Positions 27,070 through 40,700 of a DNA stretch of 64,000 bases are shown here, piece after piece. The position numbers and the translations under genes are program-made. The notes under the pieces are model-generated. The model searched no databases. It saw only the letters and a program-made list of their open reading frames with translations, and had not been told where the DNA came from. Where the stretch lies: positions 10,294,424 to 10,358,423 of the forward strand of contig JACBWW010000017.1 of NCBI GenBank assembly GCA_020086605.1. The letters run 5' to 3'. Position 1 is the stretch's first letter; every line of letters starts with the position of its first letter. This stretch comes from Lanius collurio (lineage: Eukaryota; Chordata; Aves; Passeriformes; Laniidae).

Positions 27070-30000
27070 GATTGCATTTTTATTTCCTGCACAAATAACC
27101 AAAAGAAGTTTAAAGCAGACTTTATGAGAAAAGGAACTTGGCTTGACTTGTCTTTATTACTAGCAACTTTTCAAAAGTAGCCTTCAATATCACAGACTGA
27201 TATGATGAGTGAATCTCAAATAGCACAAAGATATTTGCTTATTGCTCTCCATGGGAAACTGATTTGTTATTTGTTTTATTATTTTATTAGTTTTATTTTT
27301 TATGTTGTAATTATACTGGCTCCTGGACATCAGCTCATGGGTGAGCTGTATTACAGTAAGAGCACAGGACAGTTTCTAGAGAGTGCTGGGTAAACTGATG
27401 ATTCAACAATCCCCTATTGTTTCCTCCTACAACTGACATATTTTAAGATGCGAGCAAGAAGAAAAAATATCTTTAAACTATTTGTTATATCCTGGTAAGC
27501 TGTGTGAAGCATTGTCATGTACGTGCAGTGCTTGGATGGTTCAGTCACCTTTATTCCTTTCTCCCAGCCCTTACAAATTTGTTTACATATTTAACACGTT
27601 AAGAATGAAATTCACATGGGAAACATTTCTACAGGAACTGTTCTCACTAAACTCAAGTTATACACGATACCACTGTTTTTTAGTGTGTTTTGGGTTTTGC
27701 TCTCTGAAAGAGGCATTTACACAGAGTCACCAAAAGCCATGAGTCAACGTATTCCCCAAACTAAAACTTCCTGATTGTTCTGATGTTCTTCCTGCCCCTT
27801 TCTAAAATGTTAGTGTGCAAGAGAAGAACACTTTTTCACTCTGAGAGAGTAAATCCAACATAACAGGTCCTAGCTGTTTATAGCAGATTTATTCTGCAGT
27901 AAATGCCCCTTTTTATGTAACTCAATTAATTTGTCAGACTTGAGAAGAATAAAAGACCTATTGAATAATTGTCCTAGAGACTAAAACATTTAACTCGAAA
28001 GCCATATGACAATTGCCAGGGACTGTGTTTGTAGACACAGTGAAGTAAGAATTCCTTTAGGAAAAAATGAGATTTTAATTATTGACTTCTAGGAAGACAT
28101 GATTAACAAGGGCTTCTCATCCTCAGTTATCAAATCCCAAGTGTCTGCTCCTGCATCTACTGTTTCTTAAGTAAAATCCCCAAACTTCCTTCCAGTTCTC
28201 AGAGCAGCCTCATTAAATCAACTTAGTTAAACCTTCAGTAGATTAGAACTGGTTAGGGGAATGTAGATGTAACACTTGATTACCTTTCTAAAGCTGATGA
28301 CACGAATTGATTTTTAGAGATTGGTCAGCCCTGCCACCACTAGTGAGCCACCTCCTCCCCACCCCCAGTTTTCCCAAGAACAGGAGTTAACCCATGTGTT
28401 TAACACACTTGCAGTAAACAAGTTATTCTGCTCTCAGGTGATTGCTGGAGTTTTTTCTCAGAATAAGAAAGCCCCACAAGTTCTGTGATCTGTTGATACT
28501 GTAGGGTTTGAGTTATCTTTAGAAAAGACACACTACCAGGGAAGAATATTGTATATCCTCTCAGCAGGGGACTCTGAGCTGTTTAGCACTATGTAATTGG
28601 ATCTAGGACTAATCCTTAACTTTGATGAGGCCAAGAGGAGTTACACCACTGCTACTTCCACCACATTAATGATAACAAAACACTTAAACACGCTGTCTAA
28701 CACTTGATTGTAAAGGACTAAATGCATTTCAGAGTCAAGTTTTAGTTCCATAATTCTTGTTTTCTTTTGGTCAATACACATATGAGTTTTATCGTTTGAA
28801 GCGCACAGTAATTTAACAAGAGTAATAAACAAAGAATGCATTCAAAAATAATCATATTACTCAGTTATGATGTGCCTTAGATCAATTTTGTAATAGTCTG
28901 CCTTTATTATGTAATAGATAACAAAAAGGAATATTTAAATCAAAAAACTGCTGCTTTAATACAAGGTAAAATTTCATCCACTTTGTAGAATTAACTGTTG
29001 GTACTGCATTTCTTGGATTGGTTGTTTGTCTAGCCATTGTGGAATATTATTGCAAAGTAAGTTAAAGGGAACAGAGTATTATTCCTCTATACCTTATTGG
29101 CTGTGGGATAAATTATCAGGCTGATTTAATACTTGGTCACTAACAAGGCCTTACATAGTTTAATACGTCTTTTCAACATGTTTTTTTGATAGCTTATTCA
29201 CAGGTTGGGTTATTTTTTATTATTTTTGTCATCTTCCGTGTTTTTTCATTTTTCTCATATGTAGTCTACAAATGTTTTATATGGCTCATATACATTTACA
29301 CAGTAGGTGCCCAAGGCAATGAAAATTCACTAGAGATGCAATAATTTGTGAATCATCTATACAATTTCTATGCTCAAGTTATATTTGCAAAATCTTTTAG
29401 GTAGTTTATTTCATTTTAAAACCTTCTTATGTTTACTTGAATTATCTGCTTAATAAAGGATGCATTAAATGATTACAATTGGTTCTTTTCTCCTAAGTAC
29501 ATTTCATATTAAGGTATTCTCACATTACATTGAGAAAGGCATTTTTTTTTGCCCACTCTCAATATTCAGTGTTGCAAGAGAATAATAATGTTCAGCTTTG
29601 ACCAAGAATTTCTGGAAACATCTATTTCCCTAATAGAAAGTGTCATGGCCTTTGTTGTCCATGCAATTCCATTTTGCAGAAGATCTTACCTATGAAACAT
29701 CATGTACTAGGCTTCCTAGAGCACAGTTTTTCTGACCTGAAAGCATAAGAGTAGGGTTAGTAGTCTCTTGCCAGTTGTGCATCCATAGTTCAAGGGAGTC
29801 TAGGTTTTTCAAACTTAGCTTGTAGCACTAGAACAGCTTCTCCAGTTTTTGAAGTGCCAGCTTAATGAATCATTCCCCCCACAAACTTGTTGCTTCTGAC
29901 ATTCCAGCCCAAGCCCTGCTGCTCTTGCAGGAGCCTGTATGCTTTTATCTTACACATTGGTCTGAGCTGCAAAAATGTTCCAGTTTATCACATACTGTTC

Positions 30001-31599
30001 TGCACTGTCACTTAGAAATATGCTTGTGCTTGCTGAGTGAATATTGATAAGATACCTTGAGACTGTGATAAAAATGGGGCAAAGAGAAGATATCTTTCAA
30101 ATTTGATAAATAAAGTCTTTAAAATAGTGATAAAAGACTTCTGAGAGTCCATTATTGAGAATGAATTCTCAGTGGTGTACATGAAGTTGGGGGCTTATTG
30201 TTTGGTCATGCTCTTTCAAAGGTTTAGGGCTTTTACTCTGTGTTCTAAGAAAAAGCTCTTTGAAGGTCATGTTTGAATTCAAAGCTGTACTTATTGTCTG
30301 TTTTTCCATGCTATCTACATTACTGTTGCATATCGCATTTGGGAGCCCAATAGCTCCTGAAGGTAATATTTTCTAATTCCACTTATCCTACCCTCTGGTG
30401 TAGTATTTGTCAGAGCAGGTTTGTGTCTGCAGGTGTTGATAAGGTAGAAAAAGCTACCTGACTAACATTATTATATTGCTTTTTTTTTCCATAGGTAGTT
30501 TGAAATGATTATCACTGCTGGACTATAGTCATGTGCTAAAAGATAGCCTGCCCTCCTTCTGCTATACCACCCTCAGTACTTTAAAGCTGAGGGAGCTGTG
30601 CAGATTACCTGGCTATGAAAAATCTTACAGTAACAGAGAGTGGGAAGGAGGGAAGAGACTGGGAAGAACAGAGATGGGGAGGATCTGCTTTTCACTGATG
30701 GTGTTCTTGTACTGAAGGCTGTGGCTCCTTGTTCAGCTATCTTAGTGGGCAATATATCTCTTGCTGTTAGAGAGCTGCACTGAACATAACCACTAAACTA
30801 CTGACGGAAATGGAGGTCACAGAAAAAAAAGTGAGCACTAAAACTGAGCCATAAACCCCTCTACAGTTGATTTTACTCTGCAAGGAGTTGGATTCCTCAC
30901 TTGTGATCCTCAGCAAGAGGAACCTGTAGGTCCCCCAGCTGTGAGATGTACGTACCCAGAGAGTGGCACGACTGGGCTTGATGAGGGGGCCACCCTTGTA
31001 GGACCAGATGTAAAGAGTGCCTGGCTTCGTGTCTCTGCAGCACTTCAGCCTGAAAATTAATCTTGTTCCATTAATATATATCTCTGCCTGAGAGGGAAAA
31101 AAAGAGTGCCTCACTTGCCTGGTACTTCTATGAGAGGTTAAAAAAATTACTTGTTTTCTTGGATCGTAATAAAAGAGGAGACATACTCAGGAGCCTTTCT
31201 CAGCTGTACAGACAGCTCAGCTCCACCGCCTCTGCTGCAGCTCTCTGTGCCTTCCCCAGAAGAGCATCAGACCAGATGCAGGCATAAATACAACTTGGCA
31301 TGTTGGACCAGACCTGCTTTTCAGCACTCACATGTGACAAAACAATCCTTCTTTTTTGCTTCTGTAATAGAAACAAGCACCCTAGAACATGTTTAGTTCT
31401 AATGGAGATAGTTACCTGAGTCTCTCAAATCCCCTTTTTCCCCAGGCTCAGTAATAACAGCACTGGGATCAAAACATAGGTAATAAGCTCCTTGGAGAAA
31501 GAGCATGTCCCTAGAAGAAAAATTTGTGTAATCTCAGCATCTTTTGCCCCCTATTTTTGTGTTGTTTAGCTTTTTATCTTTCTACTGTCTTTGTTTCAG

Positions 31600-31729
31600 G
31601 AGCTGATGCAAGATATTTTTATGTGTTTGCCCCACATACCATCACGATGACCAGCGTAGAAGTGCACAGGCTGGCAATTAGCCCAGCCTACGTGGGTTGT
31701 CAACCTATTCCAGTATTTCAGCCAGCCAT
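31600..31729 (+). other. Candidate exon, unassigned
   Basis: A 130-nt segment lies between a good acceptor (CTTTGTTTCAG, ending 31599) and a strong donor (AT|GTGAGTG, intron from 31730). One frame is open throughout and reads, after a split codon, ADARYFYVFAPHTITMTSVE and then a segment including ISPAYVGCQPIPVFQPAM. I do not recognise the peptide. No partner exon was found, and good splice-like pairs occur by chance in 57 kb. It could belong to a noncoding RNA or be spurious. Confidence 0.2.
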
Positions 31730-34700
31730 GTGAGTGTAAACAGGTTTCTTACTCCAAACTTTTATAACAAAGATATCTAAAATGTTACCATTAGATGCAT
31801 GCAAAATATGTGTTTGCAAGAATAAATAAATGAATGACTTTTTAGCAGCAAATTTATATATGTTGGCCTAATCTTTTCTGCTTTAGTTACCATAAGAGGA
31901 TAAAAATAGGTTATTCATAATTCTGGTTTCACCAGGACCCTATGAAAATTCATTAGATAATGTGTGAAAGTAATAGAGAACTGTTTTCTGTGACTGTCTC
32001 ACTCTAGTTAAGGAGGATGAACAAAACCTTAGCGAGCTTATTCTCAAATCCTCCTTACAGTTTGGGAATTATTATTCTCATTCACATGCCCAAATTCCAA
32101 TTAAACTGAGGTTTAATCACACTTCATTGGCTCAGTGCCTAAGCAGAGGCACCCAGTATGTTATCAGACAGTGCTATAGATGCGGCACCTGTGAGAGATC
32201 TGATAACCTTTTGGAGCAGCATCTGAGAGTGGGCACCCACCAAAGGTGCCAGACAGAACTGTGAGAGCAGTTTAACTGAAATACCAAGGGAAAATTCAAA
32301 CTACTGTCTAACATTCTGCATAAAGCCTGAAAGTGCCTGACCTACTAAAGCTACACACTTTGGAGCTAGGAAAGATTCCTCAGGCACCATGGCAGAGGCT
32401 TCTCCACCTGGTCAGAAGCCCTGGCAGGAGAGGTGAGGCACTGTGCCTAAGCAACCATGCAATGTGGTAAGAACAACCTTAAAAACCAGTCATGCTGAGC
32501 TTGTATTGCACTCTTTTGAATAATTATGTAGTTTCTCAGAATGATGTGAGTGGTTTGCTCTCCTGAGCATGAGGACAGTTTGTTTCCACAATGTCCATGA
32601 TGCAAAATAAAATCAAGCCGTGAGCCATAGGCCAGACACTCTTGGCACATAGGAGAAGAGAAGCTGACACCTTGCCTTCCTGCAGCTTGAAAAAATATCT
32701 GAGCACAATAAAAACACAGTGTTTTTAATCTCTTAAGAGTATAGATATGGCTGGGAACCATTCTGGCTTTAGGTTTCCTACTTGACATCCTCCTACAGCC
32801 AGGACAAGTCTCCTTGGTTGCTTGTGGGAACAGATGTTTTTTTTAATATCCATCTGATTTCTGGAGAGGTCAGAGGAGAAAATTAGGCTTATCCTAACTT
32901 GTGGAATTTATCTCACCATTTTTATATTCCTTGTGAAACAGGACCATTTCTCTACCCTACCTGTCATGGGATTCAGTGCTTGGAGAGGGAGTTATGCATA
33001 TGGCCCTAATCCTCTCAAGGTTATATCAGAAGTACATGGCAGGAACTGAAGCTACATCTGGTGAGCTGGAGTCCTGGCCTATGGATCCAGCAACCCACAG
33101 ATTTGCTGTTTAACTTTGGCTATGAATACAACATTCTGGGTTATTTTTCAGCTTTTTTATGATGGCAGCTGAAATTGTAATTATTAGTTCTGAAATGAAC
33201 TGGGCAAGGGAGAAGGAAATACTGAGGTTTTTTATTACCCACAATATGTATTGTCCATGATAACTTCTCAGGTAATTCATGGTAAGCAGTTTTTTCATTT
33301 TGCTTTTTAAAATGCCCTCTTTGTTTGTACCATTTAAATTTTGCATTTTAAATTCTTGTTTTGGTAGCTTATTAAGTTTTTAATTTATGGTGAAGATTTT
33401 TAGAGTCCTATTACTTCATTAGCATATCCAATATTTACACTCCTTGGAATAAGCACAGATATAAATAGAAGGCGTGTTCATTTAAGCAAGACCTGGAAAT
33501 GTTTTCATATTAATCATTACAATAATGAACAGCTGATTAAATTATTGATCTTTCCGGATAAACAGTACCTTAAAAAGTTGTGGAAATAAGCACTTAAAGC
33601 TGATGGAGCACTGTTTTTTTCATTAATGTAAGATCTGACCCATGAATATCATATGTCCCATCTGCTGAAATAATGGCAATGTCCATATTACCTGTGTCCC
33701 CAAGATTTTGTTTTCAGAAATATGGAAATTATCATAACTTTATGGCTATTCTAAAACCAGAACAGTAATTTTCTTCTTCCTAGTATGGCTATTATTCATG
33801 CCTGCCTCTTATTTTAACAAAAACTGTATTTCATAAGGTTGAAGGTCCATTTATTCCAAACATTCTTGGCAATATGTAGAAACCTCAAAGTTTGTGCATT
33901 GTTTGCATTTCTGACAGAAAACTATGCATGACATTTTTTTCTAATGTATTGAACATATGTAGTACCTACTCTATAACAAAATGTACAAAATTAATAGCAT
34001 ATAGCTATTTCTTTGAATTCAGAACTGGTGCATGGGCAAAACACAGGCACTTAATCTATCAATATAAGCCATTAAGATTAACCTGTCCTGTACTTGATTC
34101 TCGGTGTAAAGAGGTTTTCTGCAGTGATAATGTAGGTGAATTTTCATGTGGTACTACTCTGGCTCCCAGCAAATGTAACAGTGACTCAAGTAATAGCAGC
34201 TTCTCTGCCTATACATCATGACTTTCCATTGTATTTTTACTGAAAATCTGTGTAAATCTGTACTTTTTTCCCCCTGCATGAATTTGGGCTGATGGAGTAA
34301 ACCACTATTGCCACGGCAATAATAGCAATCAGGAAGTGAAATTTTTGCCTTGGTACTTTAGGCCAGTCACAGTAATGAGACTATTTCTCCACCCATTCAA
34401 ACTATTTGGTTTTGAGCCTTTCTAAAATGATTTTAAAATTATTTTAGATACAATAAAATGGTATGCTTCTTCAATAAGGAACTCTCATTGGAGTAAGTTC
34501 CTATCACTAGCTTAAGCTATTATTTGTTTGGTTGCAATTACCGTGTTTGATAAACTGAATGTCTGATGATATGTTTGCCCCTTCTGCACCCACAAAATCT
34601 GCTTGCACTTTGAAATATTCCTGCACCTTCTGAAGCTTGCTTAGAAAAAGTTTGACTTGCACTTGGGGTTGGAATATAAAAGCAAATTGAAGCATTGATT

Positions 34701-37700
34701 TCCCCATTTCGTCACCTCTAGAGAACAATTCATAAAGCACGGAAGTTCTAACTAGTCAATCAATAGTTGCTACTTAAATCAGAGACACTGCAAATAGCCT
34801 GTTGTTATTAAAAGTGTTCTTCAGAAGATGATAATAAATGAAAAGAGAGGAACCAATTCAACCTCTGAGTGGAGTTCAAGATTGACACATCAAAGGAAGG
34901 GAAGCTGCACATGCAACTCATCCTTTATTTTCCAGACACAGATGGGAAAAATATATTTCCCTAAAAACTTTCCAACACTTAAGAACAGGGACAACCTGAA
35001 GTACCAAAAAGTTTTGTGAAAAATCCTGACAAAAGAATGACATGGAAGTCTCTGTCAGACCCTTAGGAGGTTGTTTGAACCCCTGATTTCCTAAACCTAA
35101 TCCTGAGGTCTGGGTCCTGCATTGCAGCCTGACCTTGCATCAGACATCATGATGTTCCTGCAGCAGAGGAGAGGTGAAAGTCTCAAGACCTAAGAGATCT
35201 GTCTGTTGGAAGCCTCCAAGCAACCTCAGAGCCAGGAAGTTTGAGAGTTTGATGCTCCTGCATGGTTTCTGGAGCATGCTGAGGAGATGTGGGAGTCAGG
35301 AGACAACGTTTTCATTCCCCTGGAAAATTTTAAAGACTGTTCTTTCATTCTGGATGAAATGGGGGGATTTGGCTTTGGCTAACAACAACAAAAAAAATCA
35401 TATGGAATGGGAATTTTAAGGTTTAAACATTTCAAATATAAAACATTTCACAATACTCTTGTGAATGATGCAGCTGACAAATGTGTCCCTCCATTGATGA
35501 CAGTGAAAGAAACTAAAACTACAGCACAAGATGCAGTTCTGAGTGTTGTTCTGAAGCTGAACTTTAGAGTTGAGAATAATGCACACTTCAAATTAAATTG
35601 ATTAGGCTCTTTATCAGCTTTTGGGAATGAGTTATTTTCCTACACACATTATAAGGGTGTACCTCTTGATCTTAGTTGAGGACCTAACAGCAGAGTGGGT
35701 AAGGTGTGATCTTGCTGCCTTTCCTGAGACCACTTGAGTTGCTCAGCCACATGAGGTGGGACACGAGCAGTGGGGGCCGTGGTGAGCACTGCATGGGCAG
35801 AGACAGGAGGGACCACTGTGGAACAGTGTGCCCTGAGGCAGAGTGGGGCAGTGGAGAAACCCCACTTTGCAGCAAAACTTAACCATTACACCCATCAATT
35901 AGCCATTTAATCATAGAAGAAGTATATGGTGAACACATTCAAATTCATGTGAAAAAAAATCTTGCAGGTGCTGGGGACTGGAAGCACACACTTACTGAGG
36001 GTTAACACTAAAACCAGTATCAGGGACACCCTCGAGGGACTCACAGTGGGATACACACATGAGAAATTGTTTTGCATTCACAGCAAGTCACTGTGAAATA
36101 AGATTGGGCACTCAGGGAGTTTCTCTTAGGTCCTGAGGAGGCCCATAACCTTCCTTACATGGCAGCGTTGCAGCAATGTGCCAGGATGCCTGTGCCCTGA
36201 CTGGGAACAGATCACTTTTCTCTGCAGTCACACCTTAACCACAAGGGTGGACTTTTCTCATATTGTTCCATAAGAAAGAATGGAGAGTCAAAGAGCCTGT
36301 GTCTGTGCAAAAAGTCCATCATTTAAGTTCACCACCCAGTAACGTCTGAACAAATAAAGCTGGGCTTGCTGCCTCTTTGTTCTTTAATAAAGGGGAAAAA
36401 CCTCTGTTAACCCATGCACAGCAAACTGCAAAATGAGATTTGGTGTCTAAAGATATTTCTACAGTTATTATTAGATTTAGAGACCTCCAGCTATATCAAT
36501 ATCCAGACATCAGTGGTAGGGTCAGTGCTGTTCTGCTTATCCTCCTTAAGAAAACATTCTTTTTAGCTAATAAAGCTTTCTGAATCTGTGATTCTTCCTC
36601 TATTGTTCATTTTGGTGCTCTTCTGCTGCATTTAAACTATATTAGATTTACAGCAAGCTGCTGTTGAGATGATACCCAGTGACCTATTTGCATTGGCCCT
36701 CTCTCACATGCTGATGTAATGGTGCATGACCTATCAGCAGAACATTCAAAAATTGAAGATTGATTGGGCTAAGTGTTAATTGTTCTATTAAAGGGGAGAA
36801 GAAATGCCGCACACCCTCCTTCTCTTAACCTCGAGTCTGACCTGATACTATCTGTCACAACTCAAAATATCCTTCCTACTTCCACACCTGTACAATTAAC
36901 CCTAAATAATTACTGTCTCTAATGGACCCAACATGTCAGGTTAAAATCAGATTCTCCAAAGAGATTTGATGAAGTGGGTTGAGGTAATTCTGCTCCAGTG
37001 TGGCAAATGAAACATACATTACTATTAGAAGATATGAGATGATGCTGATCATTTTTAAGGCCTCTCATTCTGAGAGAAGTGGAGATAATATATCACCAGG
37101 AATAAGGACATTGTGGTAACACTGTTGATGTGAAAAACATATTTTAGAGCATGAGTGTGAGACAGAAAAACTGCCTAGCTTAAAAACCTGATGTATTGTT
37201 ACTAGACAGTCCTTTGAGAAAGATTTACCCTGAAAATGAGACAGTCTTAAAATATGCCCACATTTCTCCTGCAGTGGGTAGATAAACACCAGGTGCAGGA
37301 CTCTGCTCAGTAAAACATCAAAACCAATGTCAGAAACAGCAACAATTTTATGAAACACAATGGGCTGATAGTCTGTGATTTTTAATTTTATTTCCTCAGT
37401 GTTGTTTGTTTTCATGCTAAGCCTTGCAAGACATGTATGGGATAATAATCAACCCAACTGGTTAAATTCAACAGTGCTACTAGGAATAGCGTAGTAGGTC
37501 CTGAGGTGGTAGCCATCTAAATCACAGATTCTTTCCAAAGTAAGCTGGAGATAACCAGAAAATTTATGATAGTTATCCTGAGTCTAGTATTCATGTTAAA
37601 CAGGAGACTTGATCTATTGCAAAATAGAGCTGCTTGCCTGGCACTCTTGTCTGGATGGGCTCGGTGACTTTGCTGACCAATAGCAGTTCACAGGCATTAA

Positions 37701-40700
37701 AGGCAACGGAAGGACACGGATAACAATGCAAAGTTGTATGAGGAACAGAATGTACCAAAAGGGACTAAAAGGGAAAATGTAAATGCTTGTTGGGAGAGCT
37801 GGCAACAAAAATAAACATATAGCTGGAGTTCATATTGTATGAATTTCATCTCCTCAGCAGTAACTCCTTCTGAAGTAATTTAGGGCTTTCACAGAATGTC
37901 TCCCAGAACTATAACATCACGTGGTAAAGGGCAGAGGAAGACAGCTGTGAGCCACTCCTAACAGCAAAGAATTGCTGATCCATTCAGCTCCTAAATTTCC
38001 TATTGGAATCTCTTGCTTTTTAATAGATGTCAAAAATTGTCACAAATCCAGTCGTATTTTTGACCTGGCATGAAAGAAGCCTGGCATCAATGGTCATCAG
38101 TGTGCATCAGCTTCCTTTGAAATGATGTCAACACAAACTAAAATTCCTCTGTGAGAACCTACATGGTGGGGTGTAATAGAGGCACAGGTAATTATTTGAG
38201 GAGACCATTTATCTTAGAGTAGCATGTACTTTACCTTTAAACTAGTATCCAATTTGCCAAACTTTACACGGGTAAAAGATCTGGGAATGGGACTAGTATT
38301 TTAGTTTGGCATATTTTTTGCATATTTTATTTGGGCAAATTTTATTTTGACATATGTTGGTGTATGATAGAGCTAGCTTGTAGCAGTGCCTAGTGTGTCC
38401 TTTGTTAAAGTTGAATAGCTAAGGTCTAGGTCTTAAAAAACCCCCAGTGTAAGTGAAAGAGAGGGATACTGTAACACACTGACTCCACTCAGGATGTGAA
38501 GGCACGCAACTGCTCAGAGGAGCAGTCAAATCTTGGTCACTGCTGCAAGAGTGTGACAAGGAAAGGAATTTTTCTGGAGAACAAAACTATAAAGACAGTG
38601 AAAAAATTCAGGAAAACAAATCCCACTGTCTGCCAGTGGCACAGGTTCTTAAGCACTCAATGACCCAATTTGCAAAAGTATTTAGAAATCTAAAATTTAG
38701 ATAAGCACCTCCTGCCATTTCAAAAAGCATCCATTCCGCTGCCACTGAAATCTGCATCTTTAAGTGAAAAATCACCTTTGAAAACATGTCTGAAGTTGCT
38801 TTAGAAAGAATTACACTATTGCCAGTCAGACTTTTGAAAACTTTACAGGATGATATATCACAAAAGCCAGGAGAGCAAACAAGCCTTCCAGTTCCTCCCA
38901 AAAATTAAAGGAAAATAAAACATTATCCTTAAGCTCTTTAAACTCACTGATTAAAAGCACGCTGCATTTAGATCAAATTTAAATGTGACTCTTTTTGGGC
39001 TGACAATGTGTCTTTAAGGTAAGTACTTTCAAATGGAACAACTGCCAATTTATGGAAATTTTAATACTTAACAACCTTGACAATGTCCTTTTGATTAGCC
39101 TGCGAAAATGAAGTTGGTTTTGATGGGAAATTTCACTAACTCATTTAAAGTCTCTACATATTATGCTGAACAGTCTGAATATCAGCAATCTGCCATTGGA
39201 AAAATTTGGTAACACATGCAATTTTGCACCAAAATTCAACTATGAGAAACAAAGACCTAAGTTGTCTTCTTTCTTAGGCTGTTCTGAAAGATGCTTATAG
39301 CCAAGTAACATTTCTGTTTTGTGCTGGATACAGCAAACATTAAAGAGAAAAAGAAATGTCACATTTACTTTGAATCCCATTGGATGACCCCTTGCAAGAA
39401 ATGAAGAATTCAACTGGTTTAAGGATATGAAAGTAATTTTAATATTTCAGCATCATGTGTTCCATTAGTTCCCACAATTTTAGTCAAAATTAACCAGGTG
39501 AGAAAGTTACAGCATAATATGTAGTTATCTACAATTTAGTCAAAATAAATGAATGATAATTATAGAGTGATGATATAAGAGTGGGATAAGTTCCTAAGAT
39601 TAGATCCTTTAACAAGTAAAGAGGTGGCTGGTAGATACAAAGAGATGATATCTGATGTTAAAATAAATTCAAGAACCATGTTCTGCCTTCATGGAGGTAT
39701 TTATTTTTCTCCCACAATTACATTTAATGCCTAAAATCTGGTCTTTTTGTTGGCTTGCCTTCCCAGGAGCTACCTTAGGGAAATTTTGACCTTGTCAGGA
39801 CCAGGGAAGTGAATGCTGAATGACTGAGAGAGAAGAGGATTTTTAGTCTGACATTTTGGGTTTTGGCTTGCTGCTTCTTTACTGACTTCACTGATAAAAT
39901 AGCTGCCTTGTTTGAATAAGTGGTAGCAGATTGCAGGCTGAGCTCAATCCCTATTAAAAGAGCATAGTGGAATACTATGTCTCGGACTGACACAATATGG
40001 GTATTTCCTTCTGCTCTTAGTGCCCTTACACTTTTCTCCCTACCACATTACTTTTTAAAACTCAAAATCAGAGCCTTGAGCAGAGTTTCAGCACTCTTAA
40101 AGTGAGGATACATTATTTCCTTGCAGTGTACAAAGAGCTTTGACAAAGCTACTACTCTCGGCAGGTATTGGAATGAAACTCTCATGCTCACTCCTGTTAA
40201 CCCAGCATCTCCTTTTTTTTCCCTTCCTTTTTAGCAGGAGATTCTATGTCCTGAGCAATTATGACAGTCTGTTTTGTTCTCACTTCCTCACTTTTCTACT
40301 CTTTTCCCTCTTGTCACCTCTTTCTTTGCTGAAAGTCATTTTCTAAGTCTAAGTCATTTTCTGCTCCTGGTGTCCCCTCTCTGTCCCAGGGCTGTCCTGG
40401 GGGGCCAAGGGGCAGCAGAGGGAGAGGAGGGATGTGTGACCTGGAGCTGCAGCCTGTGTTTCTCCATGGGTAATTTACATCTCTTTCACTTGCACAGTGA
40501 GCCACTGGAGGAACAAGGCAAATGAGGAACAATGAAGTTGTGGGCTATGGGATTGGTTTTACCATTGTTGGCATATCGGTGGCTTGAAATGCAGCAAAAT
40601 TTAATAAAGATACTGATTAACTGCAGCAGCAGCAAAAACACATGGACTCCATCCCCTAATGGATGTGAAGCATCCTCATTAAGATCTTGTCTCATCTCCT

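Noticed and set aside
30767..31114. 115-codon minus-strand frame
   Set aside because: No similarity to a known protein and no convincing splice signals at its borders; the composition fits a chance frame.
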